Of a DNA stretch of 64,000 nt, positions 63,757 to 64,000 are shown piece after piece (within the stretch, counting starts at the first letter, position 1; every line of letters starts with the position of its first letter). Source of the stretch: Streptomyces wuyuanensis (GTDB lineage Bacteria > Actinomycetota > Actinomycetes > Streptomycetales > Streptomycetaceae); contig NZ_FNHI01000008.1 in the NCBI RefSeq assembly GCF_900103455.1, forward strand, positions 62,001-126,000, given 5' to 3'. A program made the translations under genes and the position numbers. Below the pieces are notes generated by a model. That model did not search any database. It was not told the DNA's origin and worked only from the letters and a program-made list of their open reading frames with translations.

Positions 63757-64000
63757 GACATCCCAGATCGTTCGGAATGAGCGGCTCGGACGTGCAAGGT
63801 TCACTCTCCGCGGTCGCACGGGGCAACCGATTTTCGGGGCGACACCGGCAATCCGGCCAAGATCGCCCGAAGCCTCCCGCTTCCGGGCGCATCTCCGGGG
63901 TACGTCCGCCGACGAGGCGGGCGGAGTGCGGCGCGGCGCTCGTGCCCGGGCGGCCCACCGTCGTTGCGCATGCGGGACGGTTCTGGAGCCGGCCGCATCG
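63757..64000. other. Right edge, upstream of the ABC exporter genes
   Basis: Probably holds the exporter promoter. The exporter frame stays open for about 20 codons upstream of ATG 63756 but without conserved-looking sequence. No other gene is supported. Confidence 0.4.

Overview
The window is high-GC (roughly 70-74%) DNA from a Streptomyces-type actinomycete. The basis is frequent GTG/TTG starts, tight ATGA/GTGA/TGATG gene overlaps, and lineage-typical genes: a WhiJ-like HTH + DUF397 + RsbW-like ATPase cluster, MurT/GatD, an ECF41 sigma factor, a LppU/SCO3897-type protein, a DUF6493 relic and a c-di-AMP riboswitch on a cell-wall hydrolase. It looks like core-region sequence: no transposase, integrase, CRISPR array, rRNA or tRNA gene was recognised.

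Layout. 0-5 kb: the end of one gene, then sbcD-sbcC (nuclease). 5-12 kb: two Lrp/AsnC regulators, each beside a sulfur or amino-acid enzyme (rhodanese; a Cys/Met-metabolism PLP enzyme), an SDR, a DUF885 metallopeptidase-like protein, and a membrane-ACT-GNAT fusion. 12-18 kb: a badly decayed DUF6493 gene, an alpha/beta hydrolase, an ECF41 sigma factor, a DasR-like GntR regulator with a dre-like operator, a ROK regulator and a HEAT-repeat relic. 18-25 kb: mug, purB, an SGNH hydrolase and a tandem pair of CNNM/CorC-like membrane proteins. 25-27 kb: a ribbon-helix-helix antitoxin / Fic-like toxin pair under a perfect palindrome. 27-33 kb: biotin genes bioBAD (minus) divergent from bioF. 33-36 kb: the WhiJ-like cluster and an NlpC/P60 hydrolase behind a ydaO-type riboswitch.

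36-37 kb holds a ClpP paralogue lacking its catalytic histidine, divergent from an orphan Phd/YefM antitoxin gene with a TGTACA-type dyad between them. 37-39 kb is a membrane protein with a divergent TetR regulator. 39-44 kb is the urease operon ureABCFGD. 44-51 kb carries PlsC, panE, a 52-aa membrane protein, ctaG, pfkA with a strong terminator, and gatD/murT (lipid II amidation). 51-60 kb carries def, a TetR/acyl-CoA dehydrogenase pair with GTAAC-type operators, glutathione peroxidase, tesB coupled to a Ski2-like helicase, a YdjM-like membrane hydrolase and a TMEM175 protein. 60-64 kb is a heterodimeric ABC exporter whose two halves carry complementary ATPase-site defects.

Most of the window is housekeeping metabolism and regulation. 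The least ordinary parts are the ClpP-like/Phd pair, the Fic-like toxin-antitoxin pair, the dre-like autoregulatory site, the c-di-AMP riboswitch, the membrane-ACT-GNAT fusion and several gene relics. All function calls come from reading motifs by eye; no database search was run.
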